From Hyaloscypha bicolor E (lineage: Eukaryota > Ascomycota > Leotiomycetes > Helotiales > Hyaloscyphaceae), in NCBI RefSeq assembly GCF_002865645.1, contig NW_020194620.1:1867353-1931352 (forward strand): a DNA stretch of 64,000 bases, read 5' to 3'. Within the stretch, counting starts at the first letter, position 1. Every line of letters begins with the position of its first letter. The position numbers were made by a program, and so were the translations under genes. Under the pieces are notes generated by a model. That model made no database searches. It was not told where the DNA came from and worked only from the letters and a program-made list of their open reading frames with translations. This document shows positions 1 to 11,055 of the stretch, piece after piece.

Positions 1-889
1 CGACTCGCCCCCAATACCCTTGCATCAGAGTTGAGTCCTAGGTCAACCTGATTTTCCCGAACCACGCTGTTTGGAGATCACTTATTGGATCGTAGAGTTA
101 CACACAACTTACGAGGTTGCCAATGAGAGATTCTCAGCCTTGCGCCCCTTTCCCCTTATTTGTTACCGGATGCATGGTCCTGCCTCCTGACAGCACAGGT
201 GGTGCAGTGTTTTGAGCGCAATTCCAAAACAACTTTACAATTCGATTTGGCTGCTATTTCTCGCCAATAGCCCACACGGCCCGACCAACAAAACCAACGC
301 ATCAAGTGCAGATTAACGTTTCCGGGACTGATTAAAGCCAACTTCGAGGGATAACCGGGTCGGTGAGTCGATTGTGGGGTCGGAGTTGGACAGCAAGCTA
401 CACAAAGTGACAAGAATGTGCCGAATCCTTGGATTCCTGTTCATGGTCTGGACATCGTCATCTGGTTTCCACTGCCAATAGACTGCTATTGCCCCTGAAA
501 TTCTTCCTCCCACACGAGGCTGCCACACTTTACTTACCACTTATATCTGCCATTTCGTCCATGTTCCTTAGCTTCTCACCATCCTCCATGCTCCGCAGAG
601 ACTTCCAGCCACCACCTTAGAGATCATTGGAGGAGTCCTTGGCCGCTGTAAGTGTCCTTTGGGAGATCATACCACGTTTCGAGCTGAAGTTCCATGTCGA
701 TATCTAACCTGCTAGACGACTTACTTACATCATTTGCAGTGCTGGCAAACTTCGGTCTTCTGGCCCAACCACAACCCGCAAGCTGAAATACGCCCGTTCC
801 CTCTGGTGAAAAGCCTCCCTTGTGTTCAATCTTACGGGCTGGTCCACTGCCCATCTCCCTAAACTCCAGGTCTTTCAACTTCAGACAAC
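1..889. other. gene-free left edge
   Basis: I see no convincing coding exon, RNA gene or repeat in this stretch. It presumably holds the promoter and 5' leader of the aminomutase gene that starts at 890, plus unrelated intergenic sequence running off the window. Short open frames on both strands have no recognisable motif. Confidence 0.5.
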
Positions 890-2773
890 ATGTGTTCCCT
901 CCTTACATACTCGAAGCTTAGCGGAGCTATTAACCATGGCTTGGTTTTACACCGCATTCGCTCAGCAACGAAGTTAAGTAGCAGTGTCTTTCCCGCCACC
1001 CAAAGCAGCTTGTTTCGGTCAGCTGCCCAGAAACAGAGCCAGGCTGGACTTGCTAGAGCTCCAGAGCCAGTGTACTTTCCAGAGCACATCATTCAAGGCC
1101 TTCCTCAAAATATCACACATCCACCAGTCACCTCAAAAGCCTCAGCTCAGACTGTTGACGATACTCTAAAGAAGAGTGGCGCAGTGAAATTGCAGGAGAT
1201 CACAAAGCCCGTGATTGAAACCACTTCGTCCGAGTCTGCCATTGACACTGCCAATGTTCCTGCTTACCACCGTGACTCCAAGTATGACCGGGTTCCATAC
1301 TGGCAAAAGATTGGACGCTGGAAGGATATTACCGAGAAGCAATTTCTGTCTTACAGATGGGGTGTAAGTCAAATCCACACTCCCGGCCAAGTCAGAAGTA
1401 GTTGTTAACAATTCAACAGACTGCGAATGACATTCAAGGCAAGATGAAGCTCCATGATTTCCTCAGGGAAGCCTTACCAGAGAACATTCCCCAAACTGAA
1501 GAGCATCAACACATCCGTACCCGTGATGATTTCATCAAGGATGTCATGGATGGTATCGACAGAGCCCCGATGTCAATTCGTATACCTCCACATATCGTCA
1601 GCTCCATCGACTGGACAAAGCCTATCGAAGACCCTCTTCGTCGCCAGTTCATTCCTATGATGTCCGGTTTCCAGCCTGACCACCCGAAGTTAACTCTGGA
1701 CTCGTTGCATGAGGCTGAGGATTCGCCTGTTGAGGGCTTGGTCCATCGATACCACGACAAATGTCTCTTCCTTGGTACGTTATCTCTCCAACCCCTCTCA
1801 CTGTTTCTCTCCACCGAGCTGACAAGTATACCTACCACAGCATCATCCCACTGCCCACTCTACTGCCGCTTCTGCACACGTTCCTACGCTGTCGGAGCTA
1901 ACACCTCAACCGTCACTAAGTCCTCCCTCAAGCCTCAACTCCGCCGTTGGGAAGCCATGCTCCAATACATCGCCTCCAACCCCGTCATCAATGATGTCGT
2001 CATCTCCGGAGGAGACTCCTACTCTCTCATGCCGCACCACTTACGCCTCATCGGCGACCGTCTCCTCGCCATCCCTCACGTCCGCCGTTTCCGCATCGCT
2101 ACAAAGGGTCTCTGTGTCTCCCCAAGTAGAACCCTAGATCCAGAGGATGATTGGACCGACGAGTTGATCGCTTTGGTGAAGCGAGGCAGAGAGTGCGGAA
2201 AGCAGATTGCCCTGCACACACACTTCAACCATACAAACGAATTCTCCTGGGTCTCGAGAGAAGCTTCTCAGAAGCTGTTCGCAAATGGGGTTACTGTGCG
2301 AAACCAGTCGGTTTTGTTGAAGGGTGTGAATGATAGTGCTGAGACGATGGGCTCGTTAATTAGAGAGTTGGCAGATAACAATATTCAACCAGTGCGTCCG
2401 CTTTCCTCATCACCTTCCCCAGTTATCTCTTCTACTCTAATCTAGCACAAATTGACAAACAGAGCAGTACTACATCTACGCAGGCGACCTCGTCCGCGGC
2501 GTCGAAGACCTGCGCACACCACTCTCCTCCATCCTAACGCTCGAACAACAACTCCGCGGCACAATCGCCGGCTTCATGACGCCCCAATTCGTTGTCGATC
2601 TCCCTGGCGGCGGCGGCAAGCGTCTCGCTGCCTCGTACAAATCCTATGATCGCGTCACAGGCAAGTCGACCTTCGTTGCCCCTGCGGTTAAAGGCGGCGA
2701 GACGGTCTACGAGTATTGGGACCCGCTGGCTAGCCTTCCTGGCAACGGCGGTGACATGAGGGATGAGCCGTAA
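890..2773 (+). CDS. lysine 2,3-aminomutase-like radical SAM enzyme
   Basis: Four exons, 890-1363, 1420-1774, 1841-2391 and 2465-2773, give a protein of about 562 residues. The cluster-binding motif CPLYCRFC (about residues 281-288) is the CxxxCxxC of radical SAM enzymes. Exon 4 carries QYYIYAGDLVRGVEDLRTP and then VVDLPGGGGK, whose lysine (about residue 512) matches the PLP-binding lysine of bacterial KamA. The family interconverts L-lysine and L-beta-lysine using SAM, a 4Fe-4S cluster and PLP. The last acceptor was chosen after AGAG at 2464 because only that choice keeps the QYYIYAGD block in frame. The first roughly 60 residues are basic and Ser/Ala-rich and could target mitochondria, which is inference. 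The substrate could be another amino acid, since several KamA relatives act on glutamate or arginine-type substrates. Confidence 0.9.
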
Positions 2774-3660
2774 TGCGGCTGATGACTTTCTACGACTCGT
2801 GACCGTGGCTTGACGAAAATCGGTGCTGCGAAGCTATTTAGTTAATTCGTTGTCTCCTTTTATTCCTCTCTTCTCTTTCCCTTCTTCTATTTCCTAGCAA
2901 AAATTGGCGCTGCGTGTTTTTATTTTGGATGGAATTTTGAGATTGGGCCGCGATACTCAAGATGTCTTCGGTACATTTGATATGCCTACCTGGTGCGGGG
3001 ATCTGATCTGAGGAAAGGAGGCGGGCAAACTGTTCTTCGTGGGGCTACCTACCCACCTACTTGCTTTTCGGTGGAGGCTTGAGGTGTTTTGGTTCGTGGG
3101 TGCTTAGATTGGATTGGACGGCTCTGGATTTCATTAATTTGCCTTGCTTTGGGTTGGAACGGCGGATGGGGTGATCTTCAACAGACCGAATTGGGAGAGA
3201 ACAAAAATGGTGCTGGGTTTCTGATTTCAATACCCGGGGAATTCAGAGTACATTTTGATTTCTTGATAACTTTTGCCTTGATGTGCTTGTTAATATTAAC
3301 CTATTGAGTGACATGAAGTGAGAAAATATTAATCTTACATGCTTTCAAACTTTAATCTGCAGAAGTGTAGATTGGAATGTGGGTTGCGTTATAGCACCCC
3401 AGCGTCAGGAGCAGCGAAGTGCCTTCATCTACCACGATCCATCAGTTGACGAAAATCCAGGAGGCTTGAGATGTCTGATGTCCGATTTGGGGCGAAAATA
3501 GAGATCGAGAAGCGCCACCCAGCTTCCGTCCTCACTGCAACTCTGACCGCAGATTTCTGCAAGCCTTGCCACACCTTTGAGGGGAGTCCAATTAGATCGT
3601 CTTATGAGTCCTGAGGTCAATGAAGATAGGCCAAAGGACGCAGGCTGAGAGTTGGCAGGT

Positions 3661-3830
3661 CGCCGGTGGATCGGTGTGCTTGAAGCTCCGAAGATGAGTT
3701 CGAGGTGGATGTCTTGCAGACATGTTGGATTGATGAGTAAGATGATACGCTCCGAATAGGTTCGAAAATGAGGTCTTGCGCACCTCTTGGATCGGCGCGC
3801 TTTCAGCTCCGAAGATATTATCTTGCGTCC
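3661..3830. repeat. degenerate ~60 bp tandem repeat, three copies
   Basis: Three successive units begin near 3661, 3721 and 3782. Each carries a TTGGATCGG-like block, then AGCTCCGAAGAT or CGCTCCGAATAG, then TCTTGC. Further isolated relatives of the TTGGATCGG block lie near 3964, 4257 and 4448. The copies are strongly diverged, so this looks like an old expanded array. Confidence 0.6.
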
Positions 3831-4046
3831 ATGCTGGGAATCCAAAGCCAATCCAACACTGTGCTCATAACCATCAGCTCAAGAGAGCCACTCACTCACC
3901 AGTCCTATCCTATTAAACGACTGTCGGCCTCGATCTAGCGGCCCCGGACTCGCAAAAATCTTGGGGGTCGGTGCACTCGGGGCTTCGAAGTCGACATCGA
4001 GCTTGAGGATCGACTTGCAGAGAGCTGAGCGACTGATAGGTGAAGC

Positions 4047-4080
4047 TTACCGTAAGATTTTGGGGCCCATAGGTTTGGAA
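4047..4080. repeat. short dispersed repeat, second copy near 5490
   Basis: The block TACCGTAAGATTTTGGGGCCC here recurs as TACCGTAAAAATATTGGGGCCCC at about 5494-5515. Together with nearby matches (AGCCACTC...CACCAGT at about 3888 and 4081), this suggests that 3.8-5.5 kb derives from diverged duplicated non-coding sequence. Confidence 0.45.
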
Positions 4081-7000
4081 AGCCACTCGCTCCTTTCACC
4101 AGTAGTCTTAAGCCATTCCCAGCCACGAAGTTGGCAGTCAAGAAAATCATTGAACCCAAAAATATCAAGACAGCGGTGGCGGCCAATTCCATAACGTTCG
4201 GATCATTTGCTTGCACATCGAAAGCTTAAACCAATTGAAGTCCTGGTTGCAAAAGTCTTGGATCGGGGATGATGTGCTTCCGAGAATGAGATCTTGCGAA
4301 GAGACATCCTCGATTATTGAAACTTCCTTTACCTACCTTTCATTTTGAACCACTTCTAGCCCCAAATATGGTGGTCGTGAGTGCTATAAACCCTTCAAAT
4401 ACGTATGCTGGAGTGGCAGTGACCTCTGCACGTGAGCTATTGCTATCTTGGATCGGCGAGGCTGAACCTCTGTAGTGGAGGTGCTGCAAAGTTCTTAAAT
4501 GGGGCGGTCAAGACCCCGAGGACAAGAAGAGGTCGTGTAACTATCTTGAGTCTTCAAATTCCGATTACCTTAGTCACTAATCTACAAGCCGTTTCTTGCG
4601 TGACCTCCACCCCCACCCAAACCGAAGAATAGAATACCACCCCCCAAGTTTCGACATGAGACTGAAATCATTAACAACGCCACGGCGCTTGTCATGTTTG
4701 AGCCTCTTCACAACGCTCTCACGGCTGCACGCCAGTGGGTCGGTCACCAGCATGGTGGCGCCCTCAGAAGCTGCAAGCCTGCAACAATCCGAAGAACGGA
4801 AGCCCGCGGAACGTTTCGAACTTTCTGGAGCTTCCATACGCTGGTTATTTCGGGGACCACCACGTGGCGGCAATTGCTTTACCACAGCCTTAAAGTTGTG
4901 TAACCGTGTGGTGTTGGGATGGAGATCAGGTTTTGAGCCGTTGAATGTTCCCCCGGACATGGGGGGGAGGGGAGGGATTGTTTGAGGAGAATGATTGTTC
5001 CTCAGCGTTCTCGGGGCTGCTGAAACTTCGCCAATAGATTTCTTCCGAGAGTTTTGACATTGACGTGAGTATTGATTTCAAGATCATGCTGTAGAGTTTA
5101 GGAGAGCGAGAGCGAGAGCGAAGAAAGGTCACGGACCGATGAAACCGATGAGAAGGATCTCTGCATTCCTCGGCAGGCGAGAATTGCCTTGCAGCACACC
5201 ATCATGTAGATATTTATCTGAGAATGAAGGGAGGTGCAGCTGCCACTCGGCGAGGAAGAAGGAATGCCCGCTTGGACTCGGAACTCATGTGTGGACGGAC
5301 TTCTTCACCAAAAGCATTTGGACGAGAAGCGCATTCTCTCCCAATTGGAAAACAGAGCGCCTCATGGCCGGTGTTCCAAAGTTACACGCATATATTTTGG
5401 ACAAAGCAAAGGGGGTTTGTTTTCCAATGGTTGCAGGCAGCAACATTGTCGGATGACTTCCAATAGGCTTGGACCGACGATCTTATTGACATACCGTAAA
5501 AATATTGGGGCCCCAGTCTGGCTGCATTTATCCCTGAGTTCATGCTATCGAGTGCCAGTAAGGGACTGCAACGACTGCCACGCGCATTGGTAGGCTTCAG
5601 TCGACTCTGAAAAAGGCGTTATCCAGGAAAATGTCCTAGTTCGATCGGAATTAGCATCCAGGAATCCTGCCCGACTGCGATCATACCGAACCCCATACCC
5701 TATATTCGCTTCGGAGTATGACTGAGTTGCACAAGTTTCCAACGTTTCAGAGCCATGGCGAAGTGGCGAGATAGAGGACGCCAAGGGAAGGCGACAATAA
5801 TGAGGTGTTAAGCCCTGTGAAACTACCCCACCACGAGGGAACATGGTTTTATCCCCCGGTGGTGGATGCGGCACGTGAGTATTGAATAGTGGTGGAGATT
5901 GAGGGTAAAGTTGGGAACCAGCGGCAGCAAGATCAGCCGCAAAAGGGTTACATTTTCGGGACACTATTGCGGACGGCCATTTAGCTCGGGCAAGTTTTGT
6001 CGTGCCGAAGGACAAAGACCGTTGAAGTTTGCCGTTTCGAACCGTGGATCCATAGTGGTGTGGAAATTTGGAAGTTTGTAAGATGTTGGTGATTCTCTGG
6101 ACGAGGTCTGTGTGTTATTTTCTCCTCACTGAACGATCCAATCTGAAGGACTTGTTGACTGGCTGTAGGAGAAGGAAACCCCGGAGTTGACAGAAGAACG
6201 GGCGAAGGGAGAAATATGTAAATGCAAGTGTACGCTTCAGCTCCTCAATTGGTCTCTCACATGTCCCCCTTTAACGCTCAGTTAGCAACTTCCAATCCTT
6301 CAATACGTTTTTCTGTGGTACAGTATGAAAGCGTCGACATCGTCAGCCGGGAAAAGGAGAGGATTCCTCAGCCTTCTGCCCAGATTGATTGCACCTTGGC
6401 AAGGATAGGGGCCGATTATGCAGGCACGCCGCACGCCGCAGCATGTGTTCATGGCCCCTGTATGGGAAAAACAAAGCGCCACACATCTCGATACAAAGAA
6501 GGCTGCACGGCAGCTTGCCGTCAACGTTGAACCGGCGTTGCAAACTTGCGCAAGCTCAGTCGTCACGGCGTCACCCGCAGGTGCAGAGAGTGGAGTTGGA
6601 AAAGGGGATTTCCGAGTTGAATTTGCAGTTGTCTCAGGGGGCTTCGGCCAGCGGTGAAGGCTGGGAGGGGGGAAATTGAAGCTGTGTGAGAGAAAATGGG
6701 ACCCCTTCGGATGAGGGCCTAGGGACCGTGTGACGAAGACGTGGAAGACGAGATGGACTCGTGTTTTCGATGAGCTGTGGTCGTGAATCGTGATATTTGT
6801 CAATGGCAAGCTGCGACTGCTTGGACAAATCAGAATGTGGTGTTTCGGGCGCTCCCCTCGGGCAGCTGTTCCAATGGGTGCCTCGTCAAGGTTGGGTTGG
6901 GATGCCAATCATGCCAGCAGGGGGACTTTAGTCGCTTGCTCCCATCAGCCCTTGCATATTGCCCTGCATCAAGCTCTAATCTCAGCGAATCTGGGGCCGA

Positions 7001-7394
7001 TCGTGAAGGAGGTAGATGGGGGTCCCGAATTTTGACGGCGGAGAAACGCTGGAACTTGGACGGAGTGTTGCACTGCTGGCGCTCCGAGAGTGCAAGAGGT
7101 GCAGGAGTGCATCGGGTGCTGCTGGGCGACTTTGGGCGGCGTTTTCTCCGCCCAATTGACCATCCGGTGCATACATATATGCAGCTCCAGTCCCGCACCG
7201 CACCCCCCTCCCTTGCGTGAGCTGTCTGTCCGTCCGTCCATGAAACCCTCCGCAGCTGCATCTTGCAACCGCCAGTCAGAACTCGGCCATCGCAGCAAGA
7301 GACCCTCTCGTGAATCACGGCGGCCCCCGGCAGCACCCATCCACCGGGGAACGAGTGGCCCATCGCGACCTGGGCTGGCCGGATTGCGTCTGAC

Positions 7395-7425
7395 AGGCCC
7401 AAGCAGGCCCAAGCAGGCCCAAGGC
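7395..7425. repeat. 10 bp tandem repeat (AAGCAGGCCC)
   Basis: About three tandem copies of a GC-rich decamer lie roughly 160 bp upstream of the start codon at 7588. This is a simple repeat with no evident coding role. Confidence 0.6.
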
Positions 7426-7587
7426 GAGCAAGGGGAATACTAAGTAGGGTCGAGGGTGGGCCCTAGCCACCCTTTGGGACCGCCAACGAGAACAGACCTG
7501 CCGGTTGCTGCTCAGTCACCTCGAAAAAGCACGTCCTGCATGAAGCTGCAATATTAACCTCCATATCTCGACTGCTCATCCAGAGCT

Positions 7588-9959
7588 ATGGCGCCGCTGT
7601 CACAGCCCAACGGGATCACTGCCACTGCCACTGCGAGACTCGAGTTCCCTTCACTGTCGGCGCAATCCTCAGTGCATCCCTTCTACTCTTCAACCACGCT
7701 CTCCAGCTCGACCTCCGACCTCAGCAACTTCAACGACCTCTCCGAACCCCTCTCCCCTCGAATTCTCTACGCGCAGTCCTTCGATCGACCGTCATCAGCT
7801 CGCAGCCTGCCCTCTTCGAACAGATACAGGAAGAACATGAAGGAAATGACGGGCTTTGGGACAACGGAGGAGGAGTTCGAAGCACTGCCAATTGCAGTCC
7901 GAAGAAAGGTACGTCGAGACATCCTTTGTCAAGTCGAGCAATAGTCGATCCCGGGCCTTCTGCTGGTGGTTGCGGCTGCATAGCAAGCGTGTTTGGAGAC
8001 ACTCGAGTCCTCCCCGACGTCGCGACCTCGAGCTCTCGAGACGCGGGAACCTTTTCCATGGCTCTATCGCCTTCACCACCAAGACTGGCCTGGCGATGCA
8101 CACAGTTATTTCGATTATGAATAATTTTGTGCCGGGACGAGAAGCCGGGATCCTTTGAACTTTAAGTTTTGCTACGCTCGTCTTGCCAGCGCTGCCGCAG
8201 AGTCCAGTGGGCGATAGTTCCAGACTATCAAGCCGGCCGACAATAGACGAACGTTGCTCGGCGACCATGGCCACTATGTGCAAGAGCTACTCGATTGCCG
8301 CTGCCGCTCCATTTCCCTAAAATGGCGGTGTAGTTCGCGCCAGGAGCCATTGGATTGCCCCCTTCCCGCGCAGGTGCAGCTTTTGAAAGGCGCTATGCCA
8401 CGGACTCATGCAGGTTCCACGTTCGCGCCTCACGAGTGCGAAAGTACCTGGACGGACAGCGACTCCAATTTTCTCTTCTCAGTTGCTCAAGGTGTCACGA
8501 TGGCTGACATTTTGTCTCACAGTATTTCTCGACATTAGAGAGATTAAGGTTCGCGCAGAACAGCCGATCGAACGCTCTCAGCGAGCTCCCCATACAAAGC
8601 CACCGCAAGAGCTCGCTGGCGGATCGGCGAGGGATCAATGTTCCACTGATCGAGCCTCGACGAAAACTGTCCACGTCTCGGCGGTTACGGAGTATTTCAA
8701 GACAACAGTCCGTATCGAGTAATGAAGCGTCTTGGTTCCTGACGCTTCCGGAAAAGATCAAGAAGAAGCAATTCACAAGAGAGGAACAAGTGGTATTGGC
8801 TGCCCGCCTACGAGAGAGTGTCATTCTTGACGCAGCTGATGAAGCAATATACAAAGCTAGTCGTCGAGCAAGTCGCAATTTGACGCCTCTGTTCGACCCT
8901 TCGATTCCATCAACACCTCGAAGTAGTACGGATAGCTATCTCGACCCCGATAGCAACCTCGACTCAACCTCTGTCATGGCAGCTGCGATGTATGAGAGCT
9001 TTCGGTGGATGGATGAAGACGACGACCTGGATCTGAAATTGGTGTTGGACGACTACCACGCGAACCTCCCTGGCGTTGTGATTCCCACATCATCGAGCGA
9101 CAGACGACCCTCATTTCGACGACAAATGTCAATATCGAAGATGCCTTTTGGCAGAAGCTCCTTCTCCTCTCCTCGTTCTCCTAAGTTCGAACATACACCC
9201 ACCAATCACAATCGGCAAAAGTCTCGAGCATTGTCCCTCATCGCACCGAAACATGGTGCCCACGACTCGGTGTCATCGATAGACCCCAACGCCAAACATT
9301 ACCAAGATCCCGAAGCACGATTGAAGCTACGTGTATACCTGGCATCACCACAAAAGTTCGATGAAGCAATTGAGTTTGGATTTCCTTCTATAAATGGAGT
9401 GACCGATGGAGACAAGGAGAACAAACCACCGAAGCGAGTATCGAAGGATTTGGCGACGGCCAAGAAATCATCAAGCACCGAGAAATCTTTCCTGGCCGAC
9501 GACAACGCCTCGTTATTCGAAGACGACGTATCAATGAACGACCCCGACTCCCCAATAACACCACTATACAGCGAATTGCGGTCTCAGTCTCGAGCTATGG
9601 TAACACCAGTGACAGGAGGCAGCAAGAGTTCCGCAGACTACACACATCTCGGGATCAGCAAGCCGACTTTAATCAAGCAACCCGAATCATATGCACAAGC
9701 AATGGCAGGAAATAGGGAGATGACACTGAGGATGACACTTACAAGACCTGATCTTCGGGCCGATGAGAGTACAATTTATGGATGGCAGGCTACGAAGAGT
9801 CCCCTGCGAGAAGGATCCTTGACGCCAGAAGACGACGAGAAATTCGCCGTGAAAGGACCATTTGGTGGTAATGATGGTTGGGGACTGATGGACAAGGAAG
9901 ACGGCGTGGTGAAGCGGTTTTGGAACAAGGTGAAAAGCACCCAGCGAAAGACATCATAG
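7588..9959 (+). CDS. conserved fungal protein of unknown function
   Basis: Two exons, 7588-7908 and 8523-9959, give about 585 residues. The splice joins IAVRRK to YFSTLERLRFAQ in frame (phase 0, donor GTACGT, acceptor CTCACAG). The N-terminus is low-complexity and Ser/Thr-rich. The central part has a basic, probably helical block (KIKKKQFTREEQVVLAARL) followed by DAADEAIYKASRRASRNL and an acidic WMDEDDDLDL segment. The C-terminal half is largely disordered with many Ser-Pro/Thr-Pro sites, ending in a basic VKRFWNKVKSTQRKTS tail. I recognise no catalytic domain. It resembles conserved Pezizomycotina proteins without assigned function. The 614 nt intron is several times longer than the others in the window. 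Confidence 0.8.
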
Positions 9960-11055
9960 AATGCCCAGGGGTGTCTTATTTGCATGTTTTTAAGCGTGGA
10001 TTTGATTTCCTTGGGAATGCCTTGGGGCATGGCATGGCATGGCATAGCGGTAATGCATCCGGGCTTCGACTTGATACCACGTATGAATATAATCATTTAT
10101 CGTTTGTCTATCTTGATGCTTGGGATGTGACTTTACCTCAGCCAGGGAACTAATAAAAGACATGCTTTGAACGACGGAAACAGTCTCTGCACCTCAGTCC
10201 CCTCCATCCCAAATCCCAATTTATCTTCAACCATGAGTAATAGTGAAGACCTACTATTCCCTCCTTTGAAGAATTGTTGGTCACGCTATTTATAATACCA
10301 CGCCTGCACGGGCCAAATCGAGGGTCGACAGCAAATAGGAGCTTTCGAAAGCACATGATATTTCCTAATTCGGGAGTATTAACGAAGTTTCAGTGTTTGC
10401 GTTTCCAAAGGACCAACCCTTAATTATCCAAGGGGGGGGGGGATTCAAGCAGGAGCCTAACTCGTGCTCGTCTATACTTCACGTTATGGTAAAGCCGAAG
10501 CTACAAGCTAATCCAAGAGCCTTCCCCTAAGAGTCCAGGAGATATTTTTATTCAGAAAACAAAAAAAGACCGCCAGTTTGAGACTCGTCTGAGCAATATG
10601 CATGTGAAATGCCCCTATCCTCATCACGTGCCTGTCAGCCTGAATCAACCAACTCGGAAGCTGTGATCAACATCGTGCGGCGTGCAATCGATAAGGAAAA
10701 TTGAAGTTGACGAATTATAGTCATACTAGTGTCTTGAGTGCTTACTCTACAAGAAAAGACGAATTAAAAGGCGGGGAGGGGAGAGTCCTCCTGGCGAGCC
10801 CCTGCGTCATTATCAGGTAGCAACTGTGGCGTTTGAAGCGAGACTGATGAGAGGCTGTTTCAAGCTCCCAGAGCGTCAGCTACGCCACTGCAGCTGTTCG
10901 ACTTCGACAAAGACCACGCAAGCAGCAAACCAATCCCTCCAACTCGACTTTCATCCCCCATCAACCGAAGAATTCCCATCTTCCATTCATCAAGGTTTCT
11001 TGATGAGCCATCTGCACATCTTGATGCGCTTCCAAACCATCACCATCTCGCGATT
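9960..11055. other. intergenic with simple repeats
   Basis: No gene is seen. It holds four tandem GGCAT pentamers at 10026-10045 and an 11-base G tract at about 10432-10442. The right end must contain the VPS10 promoter and a CT-rich leader. Confidence 0.55.

Larger units (their letters stand above)
2774..7587. other. 4.8 kb gene-poor stretch with decayed repeats
   Basis: No ORF here shows a domain or an intron-exon pattern that looks real. Between about 3.4 and 5.5 kb the sequence contains diverged copies of short motifs (see the repeat entries at 3661 and 4047). The 6.3-7.4 kb part is GC-rich, so long open frames appear on both strands by chance. The last few hundred bases must contain the promoter of the gene at 7588. 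Confidence 0.5.

Noticed and set aside
4577..4985. Opposed 127-129 codon frames
   Set aside because: They overlap each other on both strands, have no motif, and sit inside the degenerate repeat region.
6300..6908. Long minus-strand open frame in GC-rich DNA
   Set aside because: Overlapping open frames exist on both strands, which is expected from base composition; no domain and low-complexity protein.
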